Of a DNA stretch of 64,000 nt, positions 34,505 to 41,863 are shown piece by piece. The stretch is from RUG708 sp050946535 (GTDB taxonomy: Bacteria; Bacillota; Clostridia; Peptostreptococcales; Anaerovoracaceae), in contig JBMNUZ010000001.1 of the NCBI GenBank assembly GCA_050946535.1, forward strand, positions 186,001 through 250,000, given 5' to 3'. Under the pieces are notes generated by a model. That model did not search any database and was not told where the DNA came from. It saw only the letters and a program-made list of their open reading frames with translations. Made by a program: the position numbers and the translations under genes. Numbering within the stretch: position 1 is the first letter of the stretch; every line of letters begins with the position of its first letter.

Positions 34505-35245
34505 TTACTCCGATTCAAAACAAGGTCTGTCTATTCCGAATATCGCGTTTCCGCACGCGAAACTCGTTCCATAGAATATGACGTCTTTATCGATATCAAG
34601 ATAATTTACGACAGATCCGTTGCATACCGTGCTGCCGGTACAAACTATAAGATCGGCCCATTCCTTTGCCTCGTCCATGTCTTTGATGCCGTCGCCGATT
34701 GTGACGCCGTACATTGTCTTTCCGATATTGGCAGGATTGAGGTCGAGCAGTTTCATTTCGAATTTTCCGGCAAGCTCTTCGAAGAGGGCAGGCTGGAAAC
34801 CGATCTGGAGAATCTTCGGATTACCGTATTTCTCCTTGATATAATCTGCGTATTCTTTTGCACAGCGCTCAGGTCCGTCATTCCTGCAGTGAATGGTGTG
34901 GTCGATTTTGCCGAGGTATCTGAGGACCGCGTTTAGAGACGCGATGAAGATCGAACGAGCGTGATCGTCGTTCTTGATGTCGCCTTCGATGATTTCATCG
35001 AGCGAACCTTTGAATACAGCAGGTGCTGATGTAAATGCCTGTCCTGTGGCTCCGCGGTACTCCGCTTTGAGCATGATTTCCTTGCCGTCCAGGATCGGGT
35101 AATCCTTTCTCTTGGTGATGCCGATAGCTTCTTCAGGAGTCATCGCAGTTGAAACGACGGATATTTCCGTTTTATCGAGATCGTTCTCAGCTGCAATCTT
35201 CCGGAAGTAATTCTGAAGCTTGTCGTAAAAATCATCTTTTGTCAT
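34505..35245 (-). CDS. DUF364 (putative heavy-metal chelation) protein
   Basis: 246 residues. N-terminal DUF4213-like part with ISVVSTAMTPEEAIGI and the typical GQAFTSAPAVFKGSLDEI; middle SIFIASLNAVLRYLG; C-terminal Rossmann-like part LQIGFQPALFEELAGKFEM and EWADLIVCTGSTVCNGSVV. I match this by memory to the DUF364 family, described as a putative heavy-metal chelation domain and often found near metal or corrinoid genes. Its operon partner is a MerR regulator, and it borders the surface/FecBCD locus, which supports a metal-related role there. Confidence 0.8.
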   Translation of the reverse strand: MTKDDFYDKLQNYFRKIAAENDLDKTEISVVSTAMTPEEAIGITKRKDYPILDGKEIMLKAEYRGATGQAFTSAPAVFKGSLDEIIEGDIKNDDHARSIFIASLNAVLRYLGKIDHTIHCRNDGPERCAKEYADYIKEKYGNPKILQIGFQPALFEELAGKFEMKLLDLNPANIGKTMYGVTIGDGIKDMDEAKEWADLIVCTGSTVCNGSVVNYLDIDKDVIFYGTSFACGNAIFGIDRPCFESE

Positions 35246-35267
35246 ATATAATCTATCTCCATTCTGT

Positions 35268-35298
35268 TAGTTAATGACATATGTTATTAACTATTATA
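35268..35298 (-). promoter_or_regulatory. promoter and near-palindromic operator of the DUF364-merR operon
   Basis: On the minus strand an extended -10 box TGTTATAAT reads across 35293-35301. Immediately downstream lies a 26-base near-perfect palindrome (35268-35293), left arm TAGTTAATGACAT, right arm ATGTTATTAACTA, one mismatch. It would overlap the transcription start, suggesting repression, possibly by the MerR protein of the operon or another regulator. Confidence 0.6.
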
Positions 35299-35675
35299 AC
35301 AAATTGACAGTAAAAATCATAGGAATCCCTTCTTTAAGATAATATTAATCATTAAGGATCCTTTAAAAAATCCGGTTCGGCATATATTGTGATCCTGTAT
35401 ATGCGCGGCATGCAGTATGAAACAGCATGAAAGAAATAACCAGCGTCAATGCATGAAAATAAAACCTTATGTTTATGTTAAGAGCAACAGATCGTAATGT
35501 CAAATAAAAGTAAGACAATATTCGATATTTTAAAGCTTCTCTGACAGAGGAAGGCAAAATCCGGAAAATGAGCTGTTCCGGTTGATAAAAGGACGGTCTG
35601 TACGATATGATATTAATTGTGCAAACATAAAATGTTGTCTGAACCGTTGCTGAGAGGAGAGGCGGCCCCGGGCCG
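35299..35675. other. intergenic region, nothing recognised
   Basis: About 375 AT-rich bases between the divergent DUF364 operon and the membrane-protein gene. No convincing open frame, hairpin terminator or known RNA was seen apart from the promoter on its left edge. Confidence 0.45.
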
Positions 35676-35687
35676 GTGGTTTTTATC

Positions 35688-36632
35688 ATGAAGAGAAAAT
35701 TTCCTGTTGCTGGATTCTGCATTTCGATGCTGCTGATGCTGCTTATGGCTGCGGCTGCCGAAGCTGCCGGAATAAAGGAGATAATATTCCCGGAGGCAGC
35801 CGCACTGCTGTTAGGCTCTTTTATCATGCCTGAAATGCCGTGGAACGTGCGTCACGTCACAATGACCGTGGAAATGACACTGTGCGCGGCGGCCGGAATC
35901 CTTATCAGCCGTTACGTCGGTCTGCCAGTTTATTTCAAGATGCTGCTGGCCGCCGCGTTCGTCTTCGTGCTGCTGACGGCTTCCGGGAATACGCTGACGC
36001 CGTCGGTGTCGGCCTGCATGCTGCCCGTGCTGATAGGAGCGACGGAGTGGATCTACGTGCTGTCGGTAGCCGTCACTGCGGCGGTGTGCGATGCGGGCAG
36101 CTTCTTAATAGAGCGCAGAAAGCCTTACGATCTGCGGAAGAAATTTGTGCGGAACAGCAGCATGCGTCCGCTGTGGAGCAGGATGTTCGTGATACTTGCT
36201 GTTATTCTGCTGATTCCAGGCATCTCGGGAGAACTTTACCTGACAGCGCCGCCTCTCGTGGTCGCGTTCATCGCATTAAGCGGCCCTGGAATGGCGGGCG
36301 TCAGATCGTCGAATCCTCCATTGCAGACGATTCTCGTGTTCTTCCTGACGTCGGCGGAAGGCTTTCTGTTCCGCCTCCTGAGCGACGAAACGGCTGTACC
36401 GGAAGCCGTCTGCGTGATGCTCGCTGCGGCAGCCGCCTGGGCGATAATCAGAGCGTCGGGCCGTTCTTTCCCGCCGGCTGCCGCACTTGCGGTGCTGCCG
36501 TTCATACTGCAGGCAGAGGGCCTGTTCAAATACCCGATCGAGGTAACCTGCGGCATAGCTTTGTATTACTGTGGCGCGCTCGCCGTGGGGCGCTGGATGA
36601 AACATGCCGGCGCCGCTCCTCAGAAGCGTTAA
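35688..36632 (+). CDS. polytopic membrane protein of unknown function
   Basis: About 314 residues from ATG 35688; an in-frame GTG at 35676 is an alternative, and neither has a close ribosome site. Eight to ten hydrophobic segments, e.g. GFCISMLLMLLMAAAAEAAG and MLLAAAFVFVLLTASG. Motifs include PEMPWNVRHVTMTVEMT and SNPPLQTILVFFLTSAEG. I do not recognise the family with certainty; HPP-type or similar integral membrane proteins are possible. It is followed by a short tandem duplication and then the sortase-like gene. Confidence 0.65.
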   Translation: MKRKFPVAGFCISMLLMLLMAAAAEAAGIKEIIFPEAAALLLGSFIMPEMPWNVRHVTMTVEMTLCAAAGILISRYVGLPVYFKMLLAAAFVFVLLTASGNTLTPSVSACMLPVLIGATEWIYVLSVAVTAAVCDAGSFLIERRKPYDLRKKFVRNSSMRPLWSRMFVILAVILLIPGISGELYLTAPPLVVAFIALSGPGMAGVRSSNPPLQTILVFFLTSAEGFLFRLLSDETAVPEAVCVMLAAAAAWAIIRASGRSFPPAAALAVLPFILQAEGLFKYPIEVTCGIALYYCGALAVGRWMKHAGAAPQKR

Positions 36633-36690
36633 ATATGCTGCGGACAGCGGCGTGCGCCTCAGAAGCGTTAAATACGCTGCGGACCGCGGC
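36619..36690 (+). repeat. tandem direct repeat at the end of the membrane-protein gene
   Basis: CTCAGAAGCGTTAAATAYGC followed by TGCGGACMGCGGC occurs at 36619-36651 and again at 36658-36690, a 39-base period with two mismatches. The first copy contains the stop codon of the membrane-protein gene. It looks like a recent local duplication. Confidence 0.8.
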
Positions 36691-36777
36691 ACAGGTACGG
36701 GAAAATAATGGCATTTTATGGTATAATAATAATGATAAGTAATGTTAACGATATTTACGCCTTGAAAGGAGCATAAG

Positions 36778-37539
36778 TTGAGTACACGCGGCGGGACTGG
36801 CAGGAAGAGAAGTAAAATATGGTCGGCAGTGATAGCTGTCCTGCTTGTCGCCGCGGTTACAGTAATGATTTTTCAGGCGGTCCGCAGTTTCTACGTACAC
36901 GACCAGAGCCGCAGGGAATACGATTCGCTGCGCGAAAAATACGTAACGGTCAATGAGACTGCTAAAAGCGACGACTCGGTGTCTCCTTTAGAAGCTGATT
37001 TCGATGCGCTCGCAGACAAAAATCAGGATATCCGAGCGTGGATATACATAGATTCACTCGATATCAGCTATCCGGTCGTAAGAGGGCGTGACAATTACCT
37101 TTATACAAATACGACTTTTCTCGGCAGGGAAAACGATCTTGGCTGCATTTTCATCGATTACAGGGCCGACAGCGGTTTCGAAGATCCGAACACGGTGATT
37201 CACGGCTGCGCCGCCTCCGACGGGTCGATGTTCGGCTCGCTTCAGAATCTTTCGGAGGAGAGCGATCTGCCGTATATATGGATTATCACGCCGTCACACG
37301 CTTTGAGATACAAGATCTTCAGCATTCATGAAAACGTATCCGGCATCGGCATATACAGCTTTTTCAACGGAAGCGACAGCGGCTTCGTCCAGTACGCGGA
37401 GAAAATGGCCTCTGAATCAGATAAGCCGTTCGATATCCCTGACTTTGACACGGACAGCCGGATCGTCACATTGTCGGCCGAGCACGACTCCGGCAGCGGA
37501 AACTACGTGGTGCAGGCCGTGCTGGACAAGACGGTTTAG
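36778..37539 (+). CDS. sortase-B-like protein lacking the catalytic residues
   Basis: 253 residues from TTG 36778 with AAAGGAG about 6 bases before it. N-terminal membrane anchor (about 13-35), then a class B sortase fold: WIYIDSLDISYPVVRGRDN, then GCIFIDYRADSGFEDPNTVI and SMFGSLQNL. In active SrtB the catalytic His lies in YGHxM before the MF; here the segment reads IHGCAASDGSMFG, with Cys144 in that place. The catalytic Cys of TLSTC is replaced (TLSAE, Glu235) and the Arg of GRxxV is Asn242. The fold motifs are intact and there is no frameshift, so it is probably a non-catalytic homologue, not a random pseudogene. No LPxTG/NPxTN substrate was seen in the window. Confidence 0.85.
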   Translation: MSTRGGTGRKRSKIWSAVIAVLLVAAVTVMIFQAVRSFYVHDQSRREYDSLREKYVTVNETAKSDDSVSPLEADFDALADKNQDIRAWIYIDSLDISYPVVRGRDNYLYTNTTFLGRENDLGCIFIDYRADSGFEDPNTVIHGCAASDGSMFGSLQNLSEESDLPYIWIITPSHALRYKIFSIHENVSGIGIYSFFNGSDSGFVQYAEKMASESDKPFDIPDFDTDSRIVTLSAEHDSGSGNYVVQAVLDKTV

Positions 37540-37547
37540 AACTTCAG

Positions 37548-37573
37548 GCGGATGCTCGTGCATCCGCTTTTTT
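37548..37573 (+). terminator. rho-independent terminator
   Basis: GCGGATGC (37548-37555), loop TCGT, GCATCCGC (37560-37567), then TTTTTT. Directly after the sortase-like gene. Confidence 0.93.
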
Positions 37574-37762
37574 AGTATGCGCACCATGGGCGCTCTCTCT
37601 GGACTATTTCCCTCCTGCCCGATTGCGTAAGAGCGCAGTGGAGCACCGGCAATGCGTGAATCGGCTGTTTTTTCTTATGCGCAAGAACAACGTTGAGCAC
37701 TGGCGATGAGCGAATCGAATCTGCTGTTTTTTAATTTTTCTGTTGCTTTTCTTCTTTCTCCC

Positions 37763-37822
37763 TTGACATCATACCCTGATGGGGTATATATTTATATCGA
37801 ACCGGATACCCGCAAGGGGTAT
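37763..37822 (+). promoter_or_regulatory. copper operon promoter with two CsoR-type operators
   Basis: TTGACA (37763-37768) and a TATATT -10 (about 37787-37792). Two near-identical inverted repeats lie over and after the promoter: ATACCCTGATGGGGTAT (37771-37787) and ATACCCGCAAGGGGTAT (37806-37822). This is the known CsoR operator pattern (TACCC-N5-GGGTA), and csoR is the next gene. Copper binding should release CsoR and switch on csoR-copA. Confidence 0.9.
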
Positions 37823-37873
37823 GCCGGCGGCAGAAATATTGGTTATATTGGTTTTATTATCGAGGAAAATCTT

Positions 37874-38191
37874 ATGGATAAAGAAAAATGCACCGGTAAA
37901 TGCGATCAGTGCCAGCGCACCAAGGAACGTTCGCCGGAGGAATACAAGGCTCTGATGAACAGGCTCAGCAGAATCGAGGGCCAGATACGCGGCATAAAAG
38001 GCATGGTCGAAAAAAACGCGTACTGCATAGATATACTTACGCAGTCTGCGGCCGTTACGGCAGCCATGAATTCGTTCAACAAGGAGCTTCTGTCGCAGCA
38101 TATAAGGACGTGCGTGGCAGAGGATATAAGAAACGGCCACGACGAGACGATAGACGAACTCGTGAAGATGATGCAGAAGCTTATGAAATAG
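37874..38191 (+). CDS. csoR: copper-sensing repressor CsoR
   Basis: 105 residues from ATG 37874. DUF156/CsoR fold: NRLSRIEGQIRGIKGMVEKN. The Cu(I) ligands of CsoR are present: Cys in NAYCIDIL, then His and Cys in SQHIRTCV (the C-H-C pattern), which separates it from FrmR/RcnR. An extra N-terminal CTGKCDQC motif is common in Clostridia. It lies downstream of two CsoR operators and 15 bases before copA. Confidence 0.93.
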   Translation: MDKEKCTGKCDQCQRTKERSPEEYKALMNRLSRIEGQIRGIKGMVEKNAYCIDILTQSAAVTAAMNSFNKELLSQHIRTCVAEDIRNGHDETIDELVKMMQKLMK

Positions 38192-38206
38192 AGGGGGCTG
38201 GGATAT

Positions 38207-40765
38207 TTGGACAAGTACAGTGTTACTGGAATGAGCTGCGCCGCGTGCAGCGCTCACGTCGAAAAGGCGGTCAGCAAAGTGCCCGGCGTGAAAAATGTGT
38301 CGGTAAATCTCCTTACCAATTCCATGACAGTGGACGGTACTGCGCCGGTGTCCGAGATCGTTTCGGCCGTGGAAAAAGCCGGATACGGAGCGGCGCCTGA
38401 GGGAGGCGCGAAGGAAACGCACGGAGCGGATGAACTGAAGGATACGGAGACGCCGCAGATGATAAAGCGTCTCGTCGCTTCGATCGCGTTCCTCGTGGTT
38501 CTCATGTACATATCGATGGGCCACATGATGTGGAACTGGCCGCTGCCTGGCTTCCTGACGGACAATCACGTGGGAATGGGCATCGTGGAAATGCTGCTCG
38601 CAGGCATCGTGATGGTTATCAACCAGAAATTCTTCGTAAACGGATTCAAGGGCATGATTCACGGAGGACCGAACATGGATACGCTCGTCGCCATGGGCTC
38701 GGGCGTTTCGTTCCTGTGGAGCGTTTACGTGCTCCTCGACATGACGGTCGCAGTGGTTAACGGCGATGACACCAGAGTCATGAGCGACATGAACCAGATG
38801 TACTTCGAGTCTGCTGCGATGATTCTGGCGCTGATAACGATAGGAAAGACGCTCGAGTCATATTCCAAGGGACGCACAACCGATGCGCTCAAGGGCCTCA
38901 TGGAGCTTGCGCCTGAAACAGCGGTGCTGATACGAGACGGGAAAGAGACGGAAGTCAAGATAGATGAAGTCCGCGCGGGCGATATCTTCGTCGTAAGACC
39001 CGGCGCCAAGATCCCTGTCGACGGAGTCGTCGTAGAGGGTGCGAGTGCCGTGGATGAATCGGCGCTGACAGGCGAAAGCATTCCGGTCGATAAAGAACCT
39101 GAAGACAGCGTATCGGGCGGAACCGTCAACACCTCAGGATACATAAAGTGCCGCGCTACCAGAGTAGGCAGCGATACGGCTCTGTCGAAGATCATAAACA
39201 TGGTTAGCGATGCGGCCGCGTCAAAGGCGCCGATCGCCAGACTCGCCGACAAGGTGAGCGGCGTGTTCGTGCCTGCGGTGCTGCTGATCGCGCTGGCCAC
39301 ATTCATAATCTGGATGATAGCGGGCCAGAGCGTCGGATTCTCGCTCGCAAGAGCTATATCCGTTCTCGTAATCAGCTGCCCGTGCGCGCTTGGACTCGCG
39401 ACGCCTGTAGCGATAATGGTCGGCAACGGCGTGGGAGCGAAGCACGGCATTCTGTTCAAGACAGCCGAGACGCTCGAATCCGCAGGTAAGGTACAGATCG
39501 TCGCGCTCGATAAAACAGGCACGATTACCGAGGGTTCTCCTTCTGTAACAGATATCGTACCCGCAGAGGGTATTTCGACGGACGAACTCATGAAGACGGC
39601 AGCGTCGCTCGAGAGCAGGAGCGAACATCCGCTCGCGAAAGCCATCATGGAGAAAGCCGCGGAAACCGGAACAGAAACGGCAGAGGCAGAAGGCTTCAGA
39701 GTACTTTCGGGCAGCGGCCTTACCGCTGTGATAGGCGGAAAGAACGTGACAGGCGGGAACCTCAGGTTCATAAAAACCAAGGCAGAGGTTCCGGAAGATC
39801 TCGGAAAGAAAGCCGGCGAGCTGGCCGGTCAGGGCAAGACACCGATGTTCTTCGCCGAAGATGGAAAGGTCATCGGTATCATAGCTGTGGCGGACACTAT
39901 CAAGCCTGAAAGCGCAGAAGCCGTAAGACAGCTGAAAAACATGGGCATCCACGTCGTCATGCTTACAGGAGACAACGTCCGCACAGCCGAAGCAGTCGGC
40001 GGGGCGGCAGGCGTCGACGAAGTCGTCGCAGGCGTGCTTCCGGACGGCAAAGAAAAAGTCATCAGGAAACTGCAGGAAAGAGGAAGCGTGGCCATGGTCG
40101 GCGACGGCATAAACGACGCACCTGCTCTGACAAGAGCCGATACAGGCATTGCGATAGGCGCAGGAACCGACGTCGCGATAGATGCCGCAGACGTCGTACT
40201 GATGAACAGCAGATTGACGGACGTTCCGGCGGCCGTGAGACTCAGCAGAGCAACGATCCGCAACATCAAGGAGAATCTCGGCTGGGCGTTCATCTACAAT
40301 CTCATCTGCATTCCTGTTGCGGCGGGCGTATTTATCAACTTAAACGGCTGGGCAATGAATCCTATGCTCGGAGCTCTGGCGATGAGTTTGTCGAGCGTGT
40401 GCGTCGTCACAAACGCGCTGAGGTTAAATTTATTTAAAATTAACGAAACAAAACACGATAAACCGATAAAAAACGGCCGGATAGCTCCGGGAGAGCGTAT
40501 AATAGAAGCTGAAACTGATGAAAAACAAGAAATTCAAACTGAAATTCCAGGAGGAAAGGAAATGGAAAAAACAATCAAAATCAAAGGCATGATGTGCACT
40601 CACTGCGAGGATCATGTAAGAAAATCACTTGAATCTCTTCCGCAGGTAGACAGCGCTGCACCGAGCCATGAGGCCGGAGAAGCCGTTCTCAAGCTCAACG
40701 CCGATGTTTCAGAGGCGGATCTGAAAAAAGCTGTGGAAGATGCAGGCTACGAATACGTAGGATAA
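38207..40765 (+). CDS. copA: copper-exporting P1B-type ATPase CopA with C-terminal HMA domain
   Basis: 852 residues from TTG 38207. N-terminal heavy-metal-associated (HMA) domain with GMSCAACSAHVEKAV. The membrane core has the Cu(I) site CPC (Cys391-Pro-Cys393), phosphorylation motif DKTGTITEG (Asp435), SEHPLA, and MVGDGINDAPAL. It exports Cu(I) from the cytoplasm. The last membrane segment (VCVVTNALRLNLFK) would normally end the protein; here a charged linker of about 40 residues leads to a second HMA domain (GMMCTHCEDHVRKSL). That domain has its own ribosome site and start codon in frame at 40562. Operon with csoR. Confidence 0.93.
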   Translation: MDKYSVTGMSCAACSAHVEKAVSKVPGVKNVSVNLLTNSMTVDGTAPVSEIVSAVEKAGYGAAPEGGAKETHGADELKDTETPQMIKRLVASIAFLVVLMYISMGHMMWNWPLPGFLTDNHVGMGIVEMLLAGIVMVINQKFFVNGFKGMIHGGPNMDTLVAMGSGVSFLWSVYVLLDMTVAVVNGDDTRVMSDMNQMYFESAAMILALITIGKTLESYSKGRTTDALKGLMELAPETAVLIRDGKETEVKIDEVRAGDIFVVRPGAKIPVDGVVVEGASAVDESALTGESIPVDKEPEDSVSGGTVNTSGYIKCRATRVGSDTALSKIINMVSDAAASKAPIARLADKVSGVFVPAVLLIALATFIIWMIAGQSVGFSLARAISVLVISCPCALGLATPVAIMVGNGVGAKHGILFKTAETLESAGKVQIVALDKTGTITEGSPSVTDIVPAEGISTDELMKTAASLESRSEHPLAKAIMEKAAETGTETAEAEGFRVLSGSGLTAVIGGKNVTGGNLRFIKTKAEVPEDLGKKAGELAGQGKTPMFFAEDGKVIGIIAVADTIKPESAEAVRQLKNMGIHVVMLTGDNVRTAEAVGGAAGVDEVVAGVLPDGKEKVIRKLQERGSVAMVGDGINDAPALTRADTGIAIGAGTDVAIDAADVVLMNSRLTDVPAAVRLSRATIRNIKENLGWAFIYNLICIPVAAGVFINLNGWAMNPMLGALAMSLSSVCVVTNALRLNLFKINETKHDKPIKNGRIAPGERIIEAETDEKQEIQTEIPGGKEMEKTIKIKGMMCTHCEDHVRKSLESLPQVDSAAPSHEAGEAVLKLNADVSEADLKKAVEDAGYEYVG
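40562..40765 (+). CDS. copZ: CopZ-like copper chaperone, likely made by internal in-frame initiation
   Basis: The last 67 codons of copA form a complete HMA domain with MxCxxC (MMCTHC) and the beta-alpha-beta-beta-alpha-beta pattern of CopZ. AGGAGG at 40549-40554 stands 7 bases before ATG 40562, an ideal Shine-Dalgarno arrangement in an otherwise coding stretch. The simplest reading is that the same DNA gives both a CopA C-terminal domain and a free chaperone, or that separate copA and copZ genes were joined by loss of the copA stop. Free CopZ production is inferred. Confidence 0.6.
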   Translation: MEKTIKIKGMMCTHCEDHVRKSLESLPQVDSAAPSHEAGEAVLKLNADVSEADLKKAVEDAGYEYVG

Positions 40766-40792
40766 AATTCAGGATAAAATTTTTCCGGATAA

Positions 40793-40893
40793 ACGCCGGC
40801 GCTGCCGCGCCGGCGTGTGAAGCGGCAGGTCTTCTCCGGAGGCCGCCGCCATGCGATTACAAGAGGACCATTTTTTTCCGGTTCTCTTTTTTC
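40793..40893 (+). terminator. hairpins after the copper operon
   Basis: Two structures. ACGCCGGCGC (40793-40802), loop TGCC, GCGCCGGCGT (40807-40816) is a strong stem without a T run. Then AAGAGGACC pairs with GGTTCTCTT, ending about 40890 and followed by TTTT, an intrinsic-terminator form with a T-rich loop. Together they probably end the csoR-copA transcript. Confidence 0.65.
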
Positions 40894-40980
40894 TTTTTGA
40901 TACATGACAGAATATTGAAAAGCCGTGACAGTTTTCTGAAGCATTGCTTTTTGTGCCTTAAAAACAAGGTTGTACTTTTG

Positions 40981-41009
40981 TTGTACAGGCATTAAAATAT
41001 ATCTATAGG
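40981..41009 (+). promoter_or_regulatory. promoter of the TPR-DUF4037-DUF4125 operon
   Basis: TTGTAC (40981-40986), 17-base spacer, TATAGG (41004-41009). The sequence TTGTAC is repeated 11 bases upstream (TTGTACTTTTGTTGTAC), which may be a regulatory direct repeat. ATG of the first gene is 33 bases downstream. Confidence 0.5.
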
Positions 41010-41041
41010 TTAAGTAATTCAGCCGTGCACAGGAGCGGAAA

Positions 41042-41863
41042 ATGCCAGCTTTAAATTTAGACGAGTTTTACAGCGGACTCGACCGGATTTTTGCAAGCTA
41101 CGATACGAAAGCTGTTCAGGATTACCTGGAGAAAAATCTCAGGAAAGCGGAGCAGGCAAAAGATATAAAAGGCGCTGTGGCAGTTTTAAATGAGCTCAGC
41201 GGTCTTTACAGGGTACAGGGCAGGTTTAACGATGCTATAGATGCGTCAAACACGGCCCTTTACTATCTGCGCGAAATGGGCCAGGAAAAAACAGAAAATT
41301 ACGCTACGGCCCTTATCAATCTCGCTGACATTTACGTCGCGGCAAAAAGATACAAAGAAGCGCTGGAAATATTCAAATCGTCCGAGAATCTCCTCGTGTC
41401 GCTCGGATTTGAGGAAGATTACAGAATGGCTGCGCTGTACAACAACATTAGTTCGGTGTACAGGGCTCTCGGCGATAAGTACATGGCGCTCGAGACGGCT
41501 ATGAAGTCCATGAAGCTGATCGAAGGCAGGGACTACGGTGCCGATGTAGAGCTCGATATCGCCACGACTTGCATCAATCTCGGCGAAGCACAGATTTCGT
41601 GCGGTTTATACGACGAAGCAGAGAAAAATTTAAACAGAGCGTGTGAAATATACGCGCGGCGCACGGGCAACAGAGACGGCCATTACCCGGCGGCGCTTTA
41701 CGCGCTTGCGCGCCTTGCGGCAAAGCGCGGTGACTACGATCAGGCCGAAGAAAAAATACAGAAAGCTATGCGCCTCGTGGAAAATGTTTCAGGCAGGGGA
41801 ACATACTATCAGACTCTGGCGCGCAGTCTCGAGACGGTCAGAGAATGGAGGAACCAGCGATGA
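41042..41863 (+). CDS. tetratricopeptide-repeat protein
   Basis: 273 residues, nearly all alpha-helical, with about five or six TPR-like units, e.g. AVLNELSGLYRVQGRFNDAI, then YATALINLADIYVAAKRYKE, MAALYNNISSVYRALGDKYM and YPAALYALARLAAKRGDYDQ. Cytoplasmic, no signal peptide. Its stop overlaps the start of the DUF4037 gene (ATGA), so they are translationally coupled. Probably a scaffold or regulator for the two following proteins. Confidence 0.85.
   Translation: MPALNLDEFYSGLDRIFASYDTKAVQDYLEKNLRKAEQAKDIKGAVAVLNELSGLYRVQGRFNDAIDASNTALYYLREMGQEKTENYATALINLADIYVAAKRYKEALEIFKSSENLLVSLGFEEDYRMAALYNNISSVYRALGDKYMALETAMKSMKLIEGRDYGADVELDIATTCINLGEAQISCGLYDEAEKNLNRACEIYARRTGNRDGHYPAALYALARLAAKRGDYDQAEEKIQKAMRLVENVSGRGTYYQTLARSLETVREWRNQR

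Noticed and set aside
36778..37539. Ordinary active sortase B
   Set aside because: The residues at the catalytic His, Cys and Arg positions read Cys, Glu and Asn in the given DNA.
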